Assembly (NCBI RefSeq): GCF_000160455.2
Contig: NZ_ACJX03000001.1
Coordinates: 1,622,001-1,686,000, forward strand
Source of the DNA: Acetomicrobium hydrogeniformans ATCC BAA-1850
Lineage (GTDB): Bacteria > Synergistota > Synergistia > Synergistales > Acetomicrobiaceae
Length of the DNA: 64,000 bases
Direction: 5' to 3'
Below the pieces are notes generated by a model. That model made no database searches, was not told the origin of the DNA, and worked only from the letters and a program-made list of their open reading frames with translations. Made by a program: the position numbers and the translations under genes. Shown one piece after another: positions 18,044 to 27,146 of this stretch; position 1 is the first letter of the stretch; each line of letters opens with the position of its first letter.

Positions 18044-19312
18044 TTGTTTATTATATTTCATCCGACGGTGGTGAGAGAAGTGGATGACAGCGGCAGAAAA
18101 TTGTATGTAGGCTCGGAAATTGGAAAGCTTAGAAGGGTGCTTCTTCACAGGCCCGGTTTAGAGTTGTCCCGTTTGACCATCGATAACAAGGACGAATTGC
18201 TTTTTGACGATATCCTTTGGGTGGAAGAAGCCCAAAAGGAGCACGATGCCTTCGCTGATCTGCTACGGGATAACGGCATTGAGGTAGTTTATTTTCGTAA
18301 TTGCTTAGCTCATATATTGAAGGAAGACGAAACTCGTAAGTGTCTGCTCGATGAGGTGCTAGCTTTGGAGGCGCTGGATCATCATTTGAAGGAATCCCTT
18401 ACCAAGGCTTTGTTTGAGATGCCTCCAGCCGATCTTTCCGAAGTACTCATTGCTGGCTTGACCGTTTCCGAAGCCAAGGATCTCGTAGGAAACGTAAAAA
18501 GCCTCTGCTTATTGACGGCCGAAGAGACTGATTTTCTGATCAAACCCCTTCCGAATGTCCTTTTCCAGCGCGACCCCTTCTCTTTCATAAAGGACGGAGT
18601 CGTTATAAGCGTCATGCGTTTCGAAGCTAGAAGGAAAGAGCCTTTATATGCAAAGTACATATTCAATCACCATCCCTATTTTTCGGGTTTGAAGATAATT
18701 TATGGGGAGGAAACGACCAATGTACACCCCTATTTCATAGAAGGCGGAGACATATTGGTTTTATCTGACGAGGTCATAGCCATTGGGATAAGCCAGAGAA
18801 CAACCCCCGGGGCAATACAGGTAGTGGGGCGTAAGCTTGCAAAGGAGTTGGGCATAAAGAAAGTCTTGGCTGTTGACATTCCCAAGGTTCGAGTCTATAT
18901 GCATTTGGATACAGTGTTCACAATGGTAGATAGAAACTGTTTTGTGATATATCCGGGCATTAGGGACAGCGTTCGAGTCTGGGAAATATCCTATGACGAA
19001 AATGGAAAGGTAGTAGATTTGACTGAATCTGAAGATCTTTTAGAGACCATGAAACGCAACCTGCAACTGGATACGATCAACTTCGTTCAAACCGGTGGCG
19101 GTGATCCCATTGCTGCCGCAAGAGAACAATGGAACGATGGCACAAACACCTTTGCTATAGCGCCGGGAGTGGTAGTGACATACAGGCGAAATACGGTCAC
19201 AAACCAAGAGCTTAGAGCCAATGGGATAAAGGTGTATGAGATTAAAGGGGCAGAGCTTGGGCGCGGGCGAGGCGGACCTAGATGCATGTCCATGCCTTTG
19301 CTTAGAGATTAA
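18044..19312 (+). CDS. arcA: Arginine deiminase
   Basis: Hydrolyses arginine to citrulline and ammonia, the first step of the ADI energy pathway. Visible signatures are LLHRPGLEL, the FQRDPF block, [27 protein letters not shown] and the C-terminal catalytic Cys in [12 protein letters not shown]. The start is uncertain: TTG 18044 has GAGG 5 bases upstream, whereas GTG 18080 would give the usual short lead-in to YVGSEIG. The OTCase gene follows after 22 bases. No carbamate kinase is nearby, so ATP recovery would need an unlinked arcC. Confidence 0.92.
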   Translation: MFIIFHPTVVREVDDSGRKLYVGSEIGKLRRVLLHRPGLELSRLTIDNKDELLFDDILWVEEAQKEHDAFADLLRDNGIEVVYFRNCLAHILKEDETRKCLLDEVLALEALDHHLKESLTKALFEMPPADLSEVLIAGLTVSEAKDLVGNVKSLCLLTAEETDFLIKPLPNVLFQRDPFSFIKDGVVISVMRFEARRKEPLYAKYIFNHHPYFSGLKIIYGEETTNVHPYFIEGGDILVLSDEVIAIGISQRTTPGAIQVVGRKLAKELGIKKVLAVDIPKVRVYMHLDTVFTMVDRNCFVIYPGIRDSVRVWEISYDENGKVVDLTESEDLLETMKRNLQLDTINFVQTGGGDPIAAAREQWNDGTNTFAIAPGVVVTYRRNTVTNQELRANGIKVYEIKGAELGRGRGGPRCMSMPLLRD

Positions 19313-19334
19313 TTTGAGAAGGGGGTTTTGAACC

Positions 19335-20279
19335 ATGCCTGTTAACTTGCGTGGACGCCATTTGCTGTGGTTGAAAGATTATCAGCCTGAGGAGATAAGG
19401 TTTCTTTTGGATTTAGCCGTTTCGCTGAAGGAAAAGAAAAGGGCAGGTGTCAAGGGCAATTTGTTAGCCGGAAAAAACGTGGCATTGATCTTCGAAAAGC
19501 CCTCGACGAGGACCAGATGCGCCTTTACCGTGGCCTGCCTCGACGAAGGAGGTCATGCCGAATATCTGGGCAAGAATGACATCCAACTTGGCCACAAGGA
19601 GGATGTCAGAGACACTGCCAGGGTATTGGGCAGGATGTTTGACGGAATACAGTTTAGAGGTTTTAAGCAGTCTACAGTGGAAGAGCTGGCCAGATTTGCC
19701 GGTGTTCCCGTCTGGAACGGGCTTACCGATAGTTACCATCCGACGCAGGCTTTGGCCGATGTGATGACAATCCAGGAAAATTTCGGTGACGTAAAGGGAT
19801 TGAAACTTGTCTACGTTGGAGACGGAAGGAACAACGTCGCCAATTCTTTGATGATAATTTCCTCCAAGTTGGGGATGCATTTCGTTATAGCTGCCCCCAA
19901 AGAGCTCTATCCTGACGAAGCGCTGCTTAAAGAGTGCAGGTCGGAAGGAGAAAAGCACGGTGCGGTTATAGAAGTCTTTGAAGATCCTCGTGAAGCCGTA
20001 AAGGGGGCTCATGCGGTCTATACTGACGTTTGGGCATCCATGGGAGAGGAGGAAAAACTTGCCGAACGCATCAAGTTGCTGAGGCCCTATCAAGTAAATA
20101 GCGATTTAATGAGTCTTGCTGACAAAGACGCCATATTTTTGCACTGCCTGCCGGCGGTCAAGGGCAATGAGGTTACTGAAGAAGTTTTTGAATCTGCGCA
20201 ATCGAAGGTATTCGACGAAGCCGAAAACAGGCTTCATACTATAAAGGCTGTAATTGTGGCAACAATAGGCAATCTATAA
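19335..20279 (+). CDS. Ornithine carbamoyltransferase
   Basis: A 314-residue OTCase with the carbamoyl-phosphate motif STRTR (57-61), HPTQALAD, the ornithine-side DxxxSMG-like segment DVWASMG and HCLPAVKG. In this context it most likely runs in the catabolic direction, phosphorolysing the citrulline made by the upstream deiminase (arcB), although a biosynthetic argF role cannot be excluded by sequence. A strong terminator follows directly, so arcA-OTCase is a two-gene unit. Confidence 0.92.
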   Translation: MPVNLRGRHLLWLKDYQPEEIRFLLDLAVSLKEKKRAGVKGNLLAGKNVALIFEKPSTRTRCAFTVACLDEGGHAEYLGKNDIQLGHKEDVRDTARVLGRMFDGIQFRGFKQSTVEELARFAGVPVWNGLTDSYHPTQALADVMTIQENFGDVKGLKLVYVGDGRNNVANSLMIISSKLGMHFVIAAPKELYPDEALLKECRSEGEKHGAVIEVFEDPREAVKGAHAVYTDVWASMGEEEKLAERIKLLRPYQVNSDLMSLADKDAIFLHCLPAVKGNEVTEEVFESAQSKVFDEAENRLHTIKAVIVATIGNL

Positions 20280-20293
20280 ACAATAAAGGGCAT

Positions 20294-20327
20294 AAAAACG
20301 CGAGCAGGATACCTGCTCGCGTTTTTT
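20294..20327 (+). terminator. Rho-independent terminator after the OTCase gene
   Basis: A 15-base-pair perfect stem (left arm 20294-20308, loop ATA, right arm 20312-20326) with a GC-rich core and a run of Ts. The A-rich left flank makes it usable in both directions, and it also lies downstream of the convergent nikR gene. Confidence 0.93.
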
Positions 20328-20349
20328 CAAAGGGTTGCACTTGAGGTGC

Positions 20350-20754
20350 TTATATATTTACCATTGAAGTTCTTATTTCCTTTATCCCCTTTAATGAATT
20401 TAAGTCGATCAGGAATCTTTTGATCTCGTCGATTTCTCCTAATAATATGATTGCCTCAAGACAGTTGGAATGATCTATATGAACGTGGGTAGTGCAAACT
20501 ATTATATGACCGTATTTGTGTTGAATGGATGTAATTTCGGAAACGGCGTCGTGTCTGTGATGGTCGTATATTACCGTTACAGTACCGCTCCCTATTCCCT
20601 CCTGGAACTCCCATTTAGATTGGGTTATGAAAGATCGCATCATCTGTCTCAGGGCCTCGGAACGGTTGACCATGCCATGGTCATGAAGCCATCTCTCAAA
20701 TTCGTCCAACAATGATTTTGGTATGGATATGCTAAACCTAACGAGCTCTTCCAT
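20350..20754 (-). CDS. nikR: Nickel-responsive regulator NikR
   Basis: Ribbon-helix-helix repressor (134 residues) with a C-terminal ACT-like nickel domain. The N-terminal RFSISIPKSLLDEFE is the DNA-binding strand and helix. The Ni ligands match E. coli NikR with a +3 offset: His79, His90, His92 and Cys98 (THVHIDHSNC). ATG 20754 is chosen over upstream codons because GGGAGG precedes it and the extra N-terminal residues are not NikR-like. No nickel transporter or nickel enzyme is in the window, so its targets are elsewhere. It is divergent from the next gene, with 38 bases between. Confidence 0.92.
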   Translation of the reverse strand: MEELVRFSISIPKSLLDEFERWLHDHGMVNRSEALRQMMRSFITQSKWEFQEGIGSGTVTVIYDHHRHDAVSEITSIQHKYGHIIVCTTHVHIDHSNCLEAIILLGEIDEIKRFLIDLNSLKGIKEIRTSMVNI

Positions 20755-20792
20755 GTAGGTTTGCCTCCCTCGAAAAAAGGTGATCTGGAAAG

Positions 20793-21335
20793 ATGAGAAA
20801 CAATTTAAGTGTAGCATTAACCGCTTTATCTGTCGAAGAACTCGCCAAAGAAGATTTAAGCAGTACAAATTTGGTTTTTATATGCCCGCTAAGCGTCGAA
20901 GGGGAGGAGCGGAACATATCCAACCTTGCCTCAAAAAAGATATGCTGGATTGCCGGTTCTACCGTCGGTCAAGACGGGCTATTGAGGCAATTTCTATATA
21001 ATGATGCCGGCATTTTGGAAAAAGACAGCTTCGACGTTTATCCATTTTTTTTGTTTGGCAACAAAGTCCTGCTCCTTTCCTACGATGCATTGCAAATCCC
21101 ATCGAGGTGGAAGATATATAATATGGCCCCTGACTTGTTACTTCTTTCAAGCGTTACGATCGCTGAAGAAATTGCGGAATTGAGGCTTAAGCTTAAAGCT
21201 CTGGCGGGAGATTGGAAAGTTAATATCGCCTGCGCTTTTTCCCTTTCGAAGGGAGAGCGACGATTTGGGGCCTTTTCAGCCGAGGGAGAGGAAGTTTGTT
21301 TTCAAGATTCCGCACTTGCAGTCTGGAGAGTTTGA
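20793..21335 (+). CDS. Uncharacterised protein, possibly a cysteine-less nitrilase-fold protein
   Basis: I do not firmly recognise this 180-residue protein. Its order of segments resembles a short carbon-nitrogen hydrolase: an early Glu-like position, a NDAGILEKDSFDVYPFF stretch resembling the KxxLxPF lysine region, and KVLLLSYDALQIPSRW where active nitrilases have the ICYDxRFPE cysteine. Here that position is Ser. If the alignment is right, the protein is catalytically dead or altered. It lies alone between nikR and a convergent radical SAM gene, with a plausible ribosome site (AAAGGTG). Confidence 0.5.
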   Translation: MRNNLSVALTALSVEELAKEDLSSTNLVFICPLSVEGEERNISNLASKKICWIAGSTVGQDGLLRQFLYNDAGILEKDSFDVYPFFLFGNKVLLLSYDALQIPSRWKIYNMAPDLLLLSSVTIAEEIAELRLKLKALAGDWKVNIACAFSLSKGERRFGAFSAEGEEVCFQDSALAVWRV

Positions 21336-21357
21336 ATTTCGGTTGTAAAATCGACTT

Positions 21358-23040
21358 CTATAAAGCTGTAAATATTTTCAAACCTTCAGCAACCTCTTCG
21401 TCGTCAATTGCTTCCTTAAGCTTTTCAAAGGAGGCAAAAGGCCTTTCGCTTATTATGCGAGATGCTCGGGCTCTTCCTATTCCGGGTATGGCGGTGAGGG
21501 AGCCGGGCGGGCAGTTGTTTACATCCAGCGGGAAGGGGACGGCCGTAAGGGAACGTCTTCCGTAGTCTGTGACAGCTGCGTCAATTACGGTCCCCAGAGG
21601 CAAGGTATCATCGACAACTCCAACCAAAAGCGGATATGTAGCAAGTTGCCTGCCGAAGGAAAGATTACCTACCTTTTCCTCGATCCGCAGATTCTTTATT
21701 ATACAGCCCAATGGAGCCAGGCGCTTTAAAAGGGGTTGGTCGATTTGGCTTCTTACCCATTCTTTCCATTTTTTGTAAGGGTTTTCTTTTATTTTGCTGG
21801 GATATTTGTCGATAAGGACTTTAAGAGGGGTGTTTTCAAATAGCATTGGTTTTCTGATGTTTATCCTTCGTAACATTAGTCCTTCTTCAAGGATGCGGGC
21901 CAAAAATTCGGCGTGCAGCTCGAGTGATTCGTTGCTGTCTCCTGCAAGCCCTACCAGGAAGTTCAGCCCCGGTAAAAGTTTGGGCAGGCTTCTTGGGGTA
22001 GGTCTCCATCCTCCGATTTCGTTCACCACTTTTACGGCAAAGAGGGCCTCATCGAAGTTTACCTTTAAATTGTTGATATTCCTTACGAAGGGGTGTAAAT
22101 TTTCGATGCCAAAGGAAAGCACATCGCCCTCGGTGTTGTATTTTGATATTATCTCAATAGCTTCTGCTGCCGCATCGGGAAAATCGACTATCGTTCTAGG
22201 GTTTGCGTTGTCGGTATGAAGCGTCATCAGTTGGGGGCACGTTTCTCGTGCCTGACTGTAAAGATCTCTCAAGGCATCGGCATTTGGTTTTCTTTTGTTA
22301 TCATGAGTTGTGCCTTGATATGTCAGTATATTTGAACATCTGCCAAATCTGAAGGCTCTGATGCCAAAATTGTAAAGTGCCCTCATCTCGTCCAAGACAT
22401 CTGAGATAGGCCTTTCCTCAATTTTCATCGAAGTTCCTTCGGTACAGAAGCTGCAAGGGGTACCACCTTTGTCGCATCCCCTGGATAACTCAAGTTCCGC
22501 CATCACCCATGGGTACCAGGGGTGCAGTTTAACAACTTCACTTCCAAAGACGCTCCAAAGCCTAATCTTTTCGTACGTCCTCCTGGCGCGAAGGTCTATA
22601 TCATTTTTTGTTAAAAATTGATATAGTACTTCTTCAGGGTCGCCTGTTACGACAAAATCGATGTTGTCGGCGGAAATGGCCATGGCTTCTTTCCCGCCCC
22701 GCAAAGCATACCCGGAAGTTATCGGGCCTCCCAGAAAAAGAAAGCCCCGCCTCTTCAAGGAGGAAATTTTTTGAAGTTCACTTAAGAGCAAAGGTGTGCC
22801 GCCTCTGTAGCGGCCGGGCACGGAAAGTCCGGCTGCGATTACAATTACGTCTGCCCTTCTCAATATCTCTTCCACAGGCTTCGAATCTTCTCTCCATTGA
22901 TCGCAGGTGTAATAGGCTATTTCGTAACCAAAAAGTTTTAAAACGCCGGCGGAATAGCGGACGTAAGGCGATATATAAGGAGGCACTCCAAAGCAAGCCG
23001 GTTCGTCTACGTATCCGTCAAATATCAATCCTAGGGGCAT
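21358..23040 (-). CDS. Radical SAM protein with CX6CX2C cluster motif and C-terminal helix-hairpin-helix
   Basis: A 560-residue protein. The N-terminal part (1-150) looks like a B12-binding-like Rossmann region (IFDGYVDEP...VIVIAAGLSVPGRYRGG). The SAM-cluster cysteines are Cys189, Cys196 and Cys199 in SRGCDKGGTPCSFCTEG, wider than the canonical CX3CX2C. The C-terminus ends with a helix-hairpin-helix-like stretch TAIPGIGRARASRIISERPF. The pattern resembles archaeal radical SAM proteins with an expanded cluster loop and HhH tail, whose reaction is unknown. It is transcribed divergently from nadE. Confidence 0.75.
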   Translation of the reverse strand: MPLGLIFDGYVDEPACFGVPPYISPYVRYSAGVLKLFGYEIAYYTCDQWREDSKPVEEILRRADVIVIAAGLSVPGRYRGGTPLLLSELQKISSLKRRGFLFLGGPITSGYALRGGKEAMAISADNIDFVVTGDPEEVLYQFLTKNDIDLRARRTYEKIRLWSVFGSEVVKLHPWYPWVMAELELSRGCDKGGTPCSFCTEGTSMKIEERPISDVLDEMRALYNFGIRAFRFGRCSNILTYQGTTHDNKRKPNADALRDLYSQARETCPQLMTLHTDNANPRTIVDFPDAAAEAIEIISKYNTEGDVLSFGIENLHPFVRNINNLKVNFDEALFAVKVVNEIGGWRPTPRSLPKLLPGLNFLVGLAGDSNESLELHAEFLARILEEGLMLRRINIRKPMLFENTPLKVLIDKYPSKIKENPYKKWKEWVRSQIDQPLLKRLAPLGCIIKNLRIEEKVGNLSFGRQLATYPLLVGVVDDTLPLGTVIDAAVTDYGRRSLTAVPFPLDVNNCPPGSLTAIPGIGRARASRIISERPFASFEKLKEAIDDEEVAEGLKIFTAL

Positions 23041-23163
23041 GCAAACACCTCAGTTCTTCTGCTTTGTTTGCCCATTATCAGGCGATTTTTCCATATTATG
23101 CTAAAATTTATATCAACATCGCAGATAAAATTAAGTATAGTAAAATTTTCGGGGGGTGCCAAC

Positions 23164-23904
23164 GTGAAGAATATCTATAGAGACCCTCAATTTTTGAGGG
23201 GAAGAATAACGACCTGGATAAGGGATAAAGTTGAAGAAGCAGGAGTCAGGGGAATAGTCTTTGGGTTGAGCGGCGGCCTGGATTCCTCCGTTCTTGCCTT
23301 GCTGGCGAAGGATGCCTTAGGGTATGATAATATCTTGGGAATAGTAATGCCATGCGAGAGCCAACCGGAGGATGAGGAGAATGCTCTTTTATTGGCCGAA
23401 CGTTGCGGAGTACCCGTTCAAAAGGTCGACTTGACTGCGACGTTCAATTCGTTTATTGGCATCCTCCCCTTTGAGAAAGAGATGATGAAGCCTTTGGCCA
23501 TAGCAAACGTCAAGCCGAGGCTCAGAATGACAACTCTTTATTTTTTCGCCCAAAATTGCGGCTTTCTCGTGTGTGGCGCGAGCAATAGGGACGAGTTGGA
23601 GTTGGGCTATTTCACCAAATACGGCGACAGCGGTGTAGATCTGCTTCCCATGGGCGATCTACTGAAGGGTGAAGTCAGACTCCTTGCGGATCATCTCGGA
23701 GTACCTGCTCCTATTATTGATAGAGCTCCCTCTGCAGGCTTGTGGCCTGGGCAAAGGGATGAAGATGAAATAGGAGCATCTTACGATGCAATAGACAGAT
23801 ATTTGGCTACTGGGGAGGGGGATGAGAGAGTCAGAGATATCGTCGAACGAGCAAGAAGGAGCAGTGAACACAAGCGGAGAATGCCTCCTATTTGTAAAAT
23901 TTGA
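23164..23904 (+). CDS. nadE: NAD+ synthetase (ammonia-dependent type)
   Basis: ATP-dependent amidation of nicotinate adenine dinucleotide to NAD+. The 246-residue protein lacks an N-terminal glutaminase domain and has the PP-loop SGGLDSS, the block CGASNRDELELGYFTKYGD and the late PSAGLWPGQRDEDEIG. GTG 23164 is preferred over an upstream in-frame start because GGGGGGTG lies 6 bases before it and the extra 32 residues are not family-like. Ammonia-using NadE fits an organism that makes ammonia by amino acid fermentation. Confidence 0.93.
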   Translation: MKNIYRDPQFLRGRITTWIRDKVEEAGVRGIVFGLSGGLDSSVLALLAKDALGYDNILGIVMPCESQPEDEENALLLAERCGVPVQKVDLTATFNSFIGILPFEKEMMKPLAIANVKPRLRMTTLYFFAQNCGFLVCGASNRDELELGYFTKYGDSGVDLLPMGDLLKGEVRLLADHLGVPAPIIDRAPSAGLWPGQRDEDEIGASYDAIDRYLATGEGDERVRDIVERARRSSEHKRRMPPICKI

Positions 23905-23955
23905 ATTTCCTTGAGGACTCGTAAAACGAGTTACATTGACTAGGGGTGATAGTAA

Positions 23956-24708
23956 ATGTCCGGTCATTCTAAATGGGCAAATATAAAGTACAGAAAGGCT
24001 GCGCAGGATTCAAAGCGCGGTAAATTGTTTCAAAAATTGGTGAGGGCCATCATTACTGCCGCTAGAGAGGGCGGAGGAGATCCCTCTGCTAACGTTGCCC
24101 TTAAAAATGCCATTGAAAAGGCAAAAGAGGCCAACGTTCCCATGGAAAACATACAAAAGGCCATAAAACGGGGTACTGGCGAGTTAGAGGGAGCTTCCTA
24201 CGAATATGTTATGTACGAGGGATACGGTCCAGGCGGAGTGGCCATTCTAGTCGAGGCTACTACCGACAACAGAAACCGCACAGCATCGGAGATGCGTTTT
24301 ATCTTTACCCGTCATGGAGGTTCCTTGGGAGAGGCGGGTTGCGTCTCCTGGATCTTCGAAAAGAGAGGGGCTATTTATATTCCCTCTCAGGTTAACGAAG
24401 ACGAACTGCTTCTGACTGCAGCAGAGGCAGGTGCCATGGACGTTGTCAAGGAAGACTCGTCTTTCATTGTATATACAGAGCCGTCGGCTCTGAATGAAGT
24501 CAGCGAATTTCTCGCCAAACAAGGATATCCAATAGATCGCTGCGAAATGGCTATGATACCTAAAACTACGGTTCAGGTGTCCGATACGGGGGAGGCATCA
24601 AAGCTCCTGAAGCTTTTGGACGCCTTGGAGGATCACGACGACGTTCAAAATGTCTATGCCAATTTTGATATTCCGGACGAGATCTTCGAACAACTAGAGA
24701 GCGCTTAG
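23956..24708 (+). CDS. yebC: YebC/PmpR family protein (TACO1-like)
   Basis: A 250-residue YebC family protein. It begins with the hallmark SGHSKWANIKYRK and contains ERxAKEANVPMENIQKAIKRGTGE-like and YEGYGPGGVAILVEA blocks. Members were described as transcription regulators, and some are now reported to help translation of proline-rich stretches. It starts the common yebC-ruvC-ruvA-ruvB order. Confidence 0.94.
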   Translation: MSGHSKWANIKYRKAAQDSKRGKLFQKLVRAIITAAREGGGDPSANVALKNAIEKAKEANVPMENIQKAIKRGTGELEGASYEYVMYEGYGPGGVAILVEATTDNRNRTASEMRFIFTRHGGSLGEAGCVSWIFEKRGAIYIPSQVNEDELLLTAAEAGAMDVVKEDSSFIVYTEPSALNEVSEFLAKQGYPIDRCEMAMIPKTTVQVSDTGEASKLLKLLDALEDHDDVQNVYANFDIPDEIFEQLESA

Positions 24709-24712
24709 ATTC

Positions 24713-25210
24713 ATGTTGTGCCTGGGCATAGATCCCGGAATTGGTCGAGTGGGTTTTGGGTATGTTAACGAAGAAGGCAGCGCGTTGTCGGGTTTGACAT
24801 TTGGATGCATCGATACCGACCCCGACCTCTCCGTGCAGGACAGGCTCAACATGATATATGACGAAGTTAAAAATCATATCAATACGATTAGGCCCGATGT
24901 TTTGGCAATGGAGAGGCTTTTCTTCGGGCAAAACCTGACCACTGCGGAAAACGTTTGGCAGGCCAGGGGTGTAATCTTGTTGTTAGCTGCCCAAGAAAGG
25001 CTTCCTATCGTTGAGCCCACTCCATCGCAGGTCAAGATGGCAGTATGCGGGTACGGAAAGGCCAGTAAATCCCAGGTGCAAGAGATGGTCAAATGCATCT
25101 TGTCCCTGGAGTCCGTACCAAAACCTGACGATGCTGCCGATGCCCTGGCAATAGCCATTGCGGGATTGTCTCTTTGGAGGATCGAGAGTTTGCGGGAAAT
25201 GTCGAGATGA
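24713..25210 (+). CDS. ruvC: Holliday junction resolvase RuvC
   Basis: Dimeric endonuclease (165 residues) that cuts Holliday junctions moved by RuvAB. The four acidic active-site residues are in register with E. coli RuvC: Asp7 (GIDPGIG), Glu67 (MERLFF), Asp140 and Asp143 (DDAADALAIAI). It starts 4 bases after yebC and is followed by ruvA and ruvB. Confidence 0.95.
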   Translation: MLCLGIDPGIGRVGFGYVNEEGSALSGLTFGCIDTDPDLSVQDRLNMIYDEVKNHINTIRPDVLAMERLFFGQNLTTAENVWQARGVILLLAAQERLPIVEPTPSQVKMAVCGYGKASKSQVQEMVKCILSLESVPKPDDAADALAIAIAGLSLWRIESLREMSR

Positions 25211-25226
25211 AGGATAGTGTGGGGGA

Positions 25227-25817
25227 ATGATAAAGTTCGTCTCCGGAGCGGTCGTAAGCGTCGAGGAAAATATAGTTGTTTTAGATGTATCCGGATTTGG
25301 TATGGAGATCATTTGTTCCAGAGAGGCCCTTTCTTTGTGCAAGCCGAGCAAAAAGGTGACATTGCCCACCTATCTGGCTGTGAGCGAAAGCGGTCCGTCT
25401 CTTTACGGCTTTGGTGACGATTTTGAAAGGGAATTTTTCCTGATGTTGAAAAACGTCAAAGGCATGGGGGCCAGGACGGCAATTTCTATACTGAGGTGGC
25501 TCTCGGCTCGAGAGTTGATAGAGATCATAGCAGAGAAAAACCTGGAAAAGCTCGAAAAGGTACCCGGTGTAGGCCGTAAGACCGCCGAAAGGATCTGTTT
25601 CGAGCTAAAAGATAAGACAAAAAAGCTCTTCACCGGTAAAAAGGGCACATATGAGAGAAGCGATAAACTTATGCTGGTTAGATTGGCTCTGAAGGAGCTC
25701 AATTTCAGCGAAGGGGAAATAGACAGAGCTATCGGGAGCCTGCAAACAAACGCCAAAATCGATGAAGAATCGGAAGAAGTGTTGTTGCAGAAGGCTCTCA
25801 AGGTTTTGAGCGGATAG
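25227..25817 (+). CDS. ruvA: Holliday junction DNA helicase subunit RuvA
   Basis: Junction-binding tetramer subunit (196 residues). It has the N-terminal OB domain with the LSLPTYLAVSE-like strand, two helix-hairpin-helix motifs (LKNVKGMGARTAISIL, EKVPGVGRKTAERICFELKDK) and a small C-terminal domain that contacts RuvB. Confidence 0.95.
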   Translation: MIKFVSGAVVSVEENIVVLDVSGFGMEIICSREALSLCKPSKKVTLPTYLAVSESGPSLYGFGDDFEREFFLMLKNVKGMGARTAISILRWLSARELIEIIAEKNLEKLEKVPGVGRKTAERICFELKDKTKKLFTGKKGTYERSDKLMLVRLALKELNFSEGEIDRAIGSLQTNAKIDEESEEVLLQKALKVLSG

Positions 25818-25836
25818 CAGTTCGGAGTGATGCATC

Positions 25837-26874
25837 ATGAAGAAAAACATGGCCAGGCTGATGAGCGAGCAGCCTCTTGCCCTGGAAGAAGACGTATTTA
25901 TCAGACCAAAGAGATTATGTGAGTTTATTGGCCAGGCCAAAGTCATTGATAAGCTGAGCATGTTCATTAAGGCGGCTAAATCGAGGGATGAACCGCTGGA
26001 TCATACCCTTTTTTGCGGTCCGCCGGGTCTTGGTAAGACCACTTTAGCCGGAGTGGTTGCTCACGAGATGGGGGGAGAGCTTAAGACAACAACGGGGCCA
26101 GCCATCTCGCGCACGGGAGATTTGGCTGCTATATTGTCCTCATTGAAAGCCAAAGACGTGCTCTTCATCGATGAAATACACAGGCTTTCCCCACAGGTCG
26201 AGGAAGTGCTTTATTCCGCAATGGAGGATTTCTTTCTGAACATAATTATAGGAAAGGGCCCCATGGCAAGAAGCATTAAGCTCACCTTGCCCAAATTTAC
26301 GCTAATAGGAGCGACGACGAAGCCGACCTTGCTTTCTGCACCCCTCAGGGGGCGTTTCGGCATCATAGAGCAATTGGAGTATTATTCGACAGATGAGCTA
26401 GCCGAGATACTCGTAAGGGGAGCATCAGTGTTGGAAGTGAACCTCGACGAAGAGGCAGCTATGGAGATAGCCAAAAGGTCGAGGGGCACCCCTCGGATAG
26501 CTCTTCGTTTGTTAAAGAGAGTGCGTGATATTGCAGAGGCAAAAAAAGAGAGTAAGGTGACGGTAGCTATTGCCAAAAAGGCCTTGGATTTGCTCGGAAT
26601 AGACGACGACGGTATCGATGACCAGGAGAGAAAGCTGTTGGACGTGATTGTAAATCTTTTCGACGGAGGACCCGTGGGGCTATCGACATTGGCGGCCGCC
26701 ATGAGCGAGGAAGAAAGGACAGTAGAGGAGATTTATGAGCCTTATTTGTTGAGAAATGGCTTGATCGAAAGGACAAGAGGGGGAAGAATGGCCACCAGGA
26801 AGGCCTACGAAAGGTTGGGGATACCCTATCTAAGAGACGGATCGTTGGATGGGGATAATTTAACCCTCTTTTAA
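25837..26874 (+). CDS. ruvB: Holliday junction DNA helicase motor RuvB
   Basis: AAA+ branch-migration motor of 345 residues. Walker A is GPPGLGKTTLA (61-71), Walker B is DVLFIDEIHRL, sensor 1 is IGATTKP and the arginine-finger region is LSAPLRGRFG. The C-terminal winged helix (VGLSTLAAAMSEEERTVEEIYEPYL, two overlapping blocks) is complete. ATG at 25837 is used; a second ATG at 25852 (MARLMS) could also serve. Confidence 0.95.
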   Translation: MKKNMARLMSEQPLALEEDVFIRPKRLCEFIGQAKVIDKLSMFIKAAKSRDEPLDHTLFCGPPGLGKTTLAGVVAHEMGGELKTTTGPAISRTGDLAAILSSLKAKDVLFIDEIHRLSPQVEEVLYSAMEDFFLNIIIGKGPMARSIKLTLPKFTLIGATTKPTLLSAPLRGRFGIIEQLEYYSTDELAEILVRGASVLEVNLDEEAAMEIAKRSRGTPRIALRLLKRVRDIAEAKKESKVTVAIAKKALDLLGIDDDGIDDQERKLLDVIVNLFDGGPVGLSTLAAAMSEEERTVEEIYEPYLLRNGLIERTRGGRMATRKAYERLGIPYLRDGSLDGDNLTLF

Positions 26875-26900
26875 CCAATTCGAGCGGTGGTGATGTTGGC

Positions 26901-27125
26901 GTGCAGGATGTGGGGAAATTATTGATCTTTTCGGGTCTAATAATGCTCGTCATCGGTATAGTGCTCTATTTCGTTGGAAAGGAGGGGCTTCCCCTTGGGC
27001 ATATGCCCGGAGACATAGTCATACGCAAGAAAAACATGGTGTTCTTTTTTCCCATAGTCAGCATGTTAATTTTGAGCGTAATACTGACCGTCGTTCTTAA
27101 TTTATTGGGCAGATGGTTCAGATAA
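26901..27125 (+). CDS. DUF2905 small membrane protein
   Basis: A 74-residue protein with two hydrophobic segments flanking the DUF2905 core GKEGLPLGHMPGDIVIRKKN. The family has no established function but often sits beside ruvB, queA or spoIID genes, as here. GTG 26901 follows a poor GGTGGTG ribosome site, so the start is somewhat uncertain. Confidence 0.8.
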   Translation: MQDVGKLLIFSGLIMLVIGIVLYFVGKEGLPLGHMPGDIVIRKKNMVFFFPIVSMLILSVILTVVLNLLGRWFR

Positions 27126-27146
27126 GATAGGAAGGGAGAATCGATT

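Noticed and set aside
23917-23931. Small palindrome between nadE and yebC
   Set aside because: Only 6-bp arms and no T-run; too weak to call an operator or terminator.
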